DNA of 64,000 nucleotides from Leptolinea sp964446955. Its GTDB lineage: Bacteria > Chloroflexota > Anaerolineae > Anaerolineales > Anaerolineaceae. The notes under the pieces were generated by a model, which was not told the DNA's origin, ran no database searches, and worked only from the letters and a program-made list of their open reading frames with translations. Numbering within the stretch: the first letter of the stretch is position 1; every line of letters starts with the position of its first letter. The position numbers were made by a program, and so were the translations under genes. Shown here in pieces: positions 63,220 through 64,000 of this stretch. The DNA lies in assembly GCA_964446955.1 (NCBI GenBank), contig CAYUQJ010000001.1, positions 1,178,001 to 1,242,000 of the forward strand. The letters run 5' to 3'.

Positions 63220-64000
63220 TTTGGCGTCCCTCGCGTTTCGTGTAATGAGGCATCTTCTTTCGATTCAATTTTATCGGCACCATTTCGAAAAAGTGAGATT
63301 AATCGTTTATAGATTTTTCTCACCCAGGCAGGTGGAAGGAACTCTTGTTTCCTATTTGTAAAATCAATTCCCTCCCACGGATTTTTGTCAATCATCTTTT
63401 TCAAAATATATTGAAAGAACAATTGAAGGGTTGCCAATACAGGCGCGGCAAGGATCATTCCGGTGATCCCCATGAGGTTCGCACCGATCAACGCAGCCAC
63501 AAGAATGGCGGCCGGGTGTACAGCCAACGCGTCCGCCATAACCCGGGTTGATATAAAGTTATCAATGATCATGTCCGTCAACCAGGCTATTCCAACAATA
63601 AAAACCGCGTATCCAAATGGTGTCAACCCGAATATTGTGGTTCCCTGAAAATAGGCTACCAATCCATAGGTCGTCCAGGCAATAAAAGGTCCGATATAAG
63701 GTAAAAATCGTGCCAGACCGGCAATAATGGCCAATCCAAAGAAGTATTTCACATTCAACGTGCCGAGGAGTATGGAATAAACAATTATCACTACACCTAT
63801 GATCAGAAACTGACCACGAAGAAACGCATTCCATACTCTTCCCAATTGGTTTGCCATGATCCGGAAGTCATTTTCGTAACCCGGAATATTGAAATGAAAG
63901 ATTTTTCCGGGTTCTCCGCCGGTTTCATTCAATATGAAAAATGCCATCAACATTACGAACATCAACCAACCAAATGTGGAAGCAGCGCCAGAAGCAAACG
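63216..64000 (-). CDS. AI-2E family (PerM-like) membrane transporter (3' part only)
   Basis: The reading frame stays open to the right edge (upstream residues read FASGAASTFGWL), so the gene starts outside the window; the ATG at 63965 is only internal. Hydrophobic helices fit the AI-2E/PerM family, with the conserved 'LARFLPYIGPFIAW' and the later 'VHPAAILVAALIGANLMGIT' then 'GMILAAPVLATL'. Family members include autoinducer-2 exporters and sodium/proton antiporters; the substrate here is unknown. The soluble C-terminal tail is about 55 residues and rich in acidic and basic residues. Confidence 0.9.
   Translation of the reverse strand, partial: FASGAASTFGWLMFVMLMAFFILNETGGEPGKIFHFNIPGYENDFRIMANQLGRVWNAFLRGQFLIIGVVIIVYSILLGTLNVKYFFGLAIIAGLARFLPYIGPFIAWTTYGLVAYFQGTTIFGLTPFGYAVFIVGIAWLTDMIIDNFISTRVMADALAVHPAAILVAALIGANLMGITGMILAAPVLATLQLFFQYILKKMIDKNPWEGIDFTNRKQEFLPPAWVRKIYKRLISLFRNGADKIESKEDASLHETRGTPK

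Overview
The window looks like a chromosomal segment of a bacterium of the phylum Chloroflexota, most likely class Anaerolineae. This is an inference from the gene set: an LCP-family wall-polymer ligase, many multi-membrane GT-C and O-antigen-ligase-like proteins, Thr/Pro-rich lipoproteins, a large immune-inhibitor-A-like metalloprotease, RNase Y, and a membrane protein whose cytoplasmic part resembles a Chloroflexota-type helix-turn-helix. No ribosomal RNA, CRISPR array or intact insertion sequence is visible. Base composition is moderate, with a clearly AT-richer stretch at about 30-39 kb.

Layout. 0-5 kb: the end of a Sua5/YrdC gene, an LCP protein, a broken class II aldolase gene, and a membrane protein with a seven-bladed external propeller. 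5.2-8.2 kb: one strong promoter, two tRNA-Ala genes, a T-box leader with a CUC (Leu) specifier, and leuS. 8.3-19.2 kb: a creatininase-family protein, a secreted coiled-coil protein, a cydDC pair, a VIT/von Willebrand A protein, a transglutaminase-like membrane protein, a PAP2 phosphatase and a YtxH protein.

19.2-41.3 kb is a large surface-polysaccharide region. It holds a minus-strand operon (lipoprotein, Wzz-like, Wzy-like, metalloprotease), two GT-C membrane proteins, a second Wzy-like protein, a polyprenyl-phosphate sugar-1-phosphate transferase, a WecG/TagA enzyme, GT2 and GT4 glycosyltransferases, a DUF115 protein, a methyltransferase, a Wzm/Wzt ABC exporter and rfbAB. 47.5-53 kb holds a second sugar cluster (WecE-type aminotransferase, methyltransferase, WbqC, ArnC-like GT2, GT-C protein) that could use the dTDP-4-keto-6-deoxyglucose made by RfbA and RfbB.

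Between and after these lie housekeeping genes: recX-rny, a metallo-beta-lactamase-fold hydrolase, an M24 peptidase, a PfkB kinase, a VTT-domain protein, udk, an orphan cytosolic histidine kinase, tRNA-Thr, a GT4 enzyme, dinB, a NuoE-NuoF fusion flavoprotein, and the 3' part of an AI-2E-family permease gene. The most unusual items are the tRNA-Ala/T-box/leuS transcription unit, the ToxR-like propeller regulator candidate, the fused NuoEF protein with altered cofactor motifs, and a tRNA-Thr with non-canonical positions.
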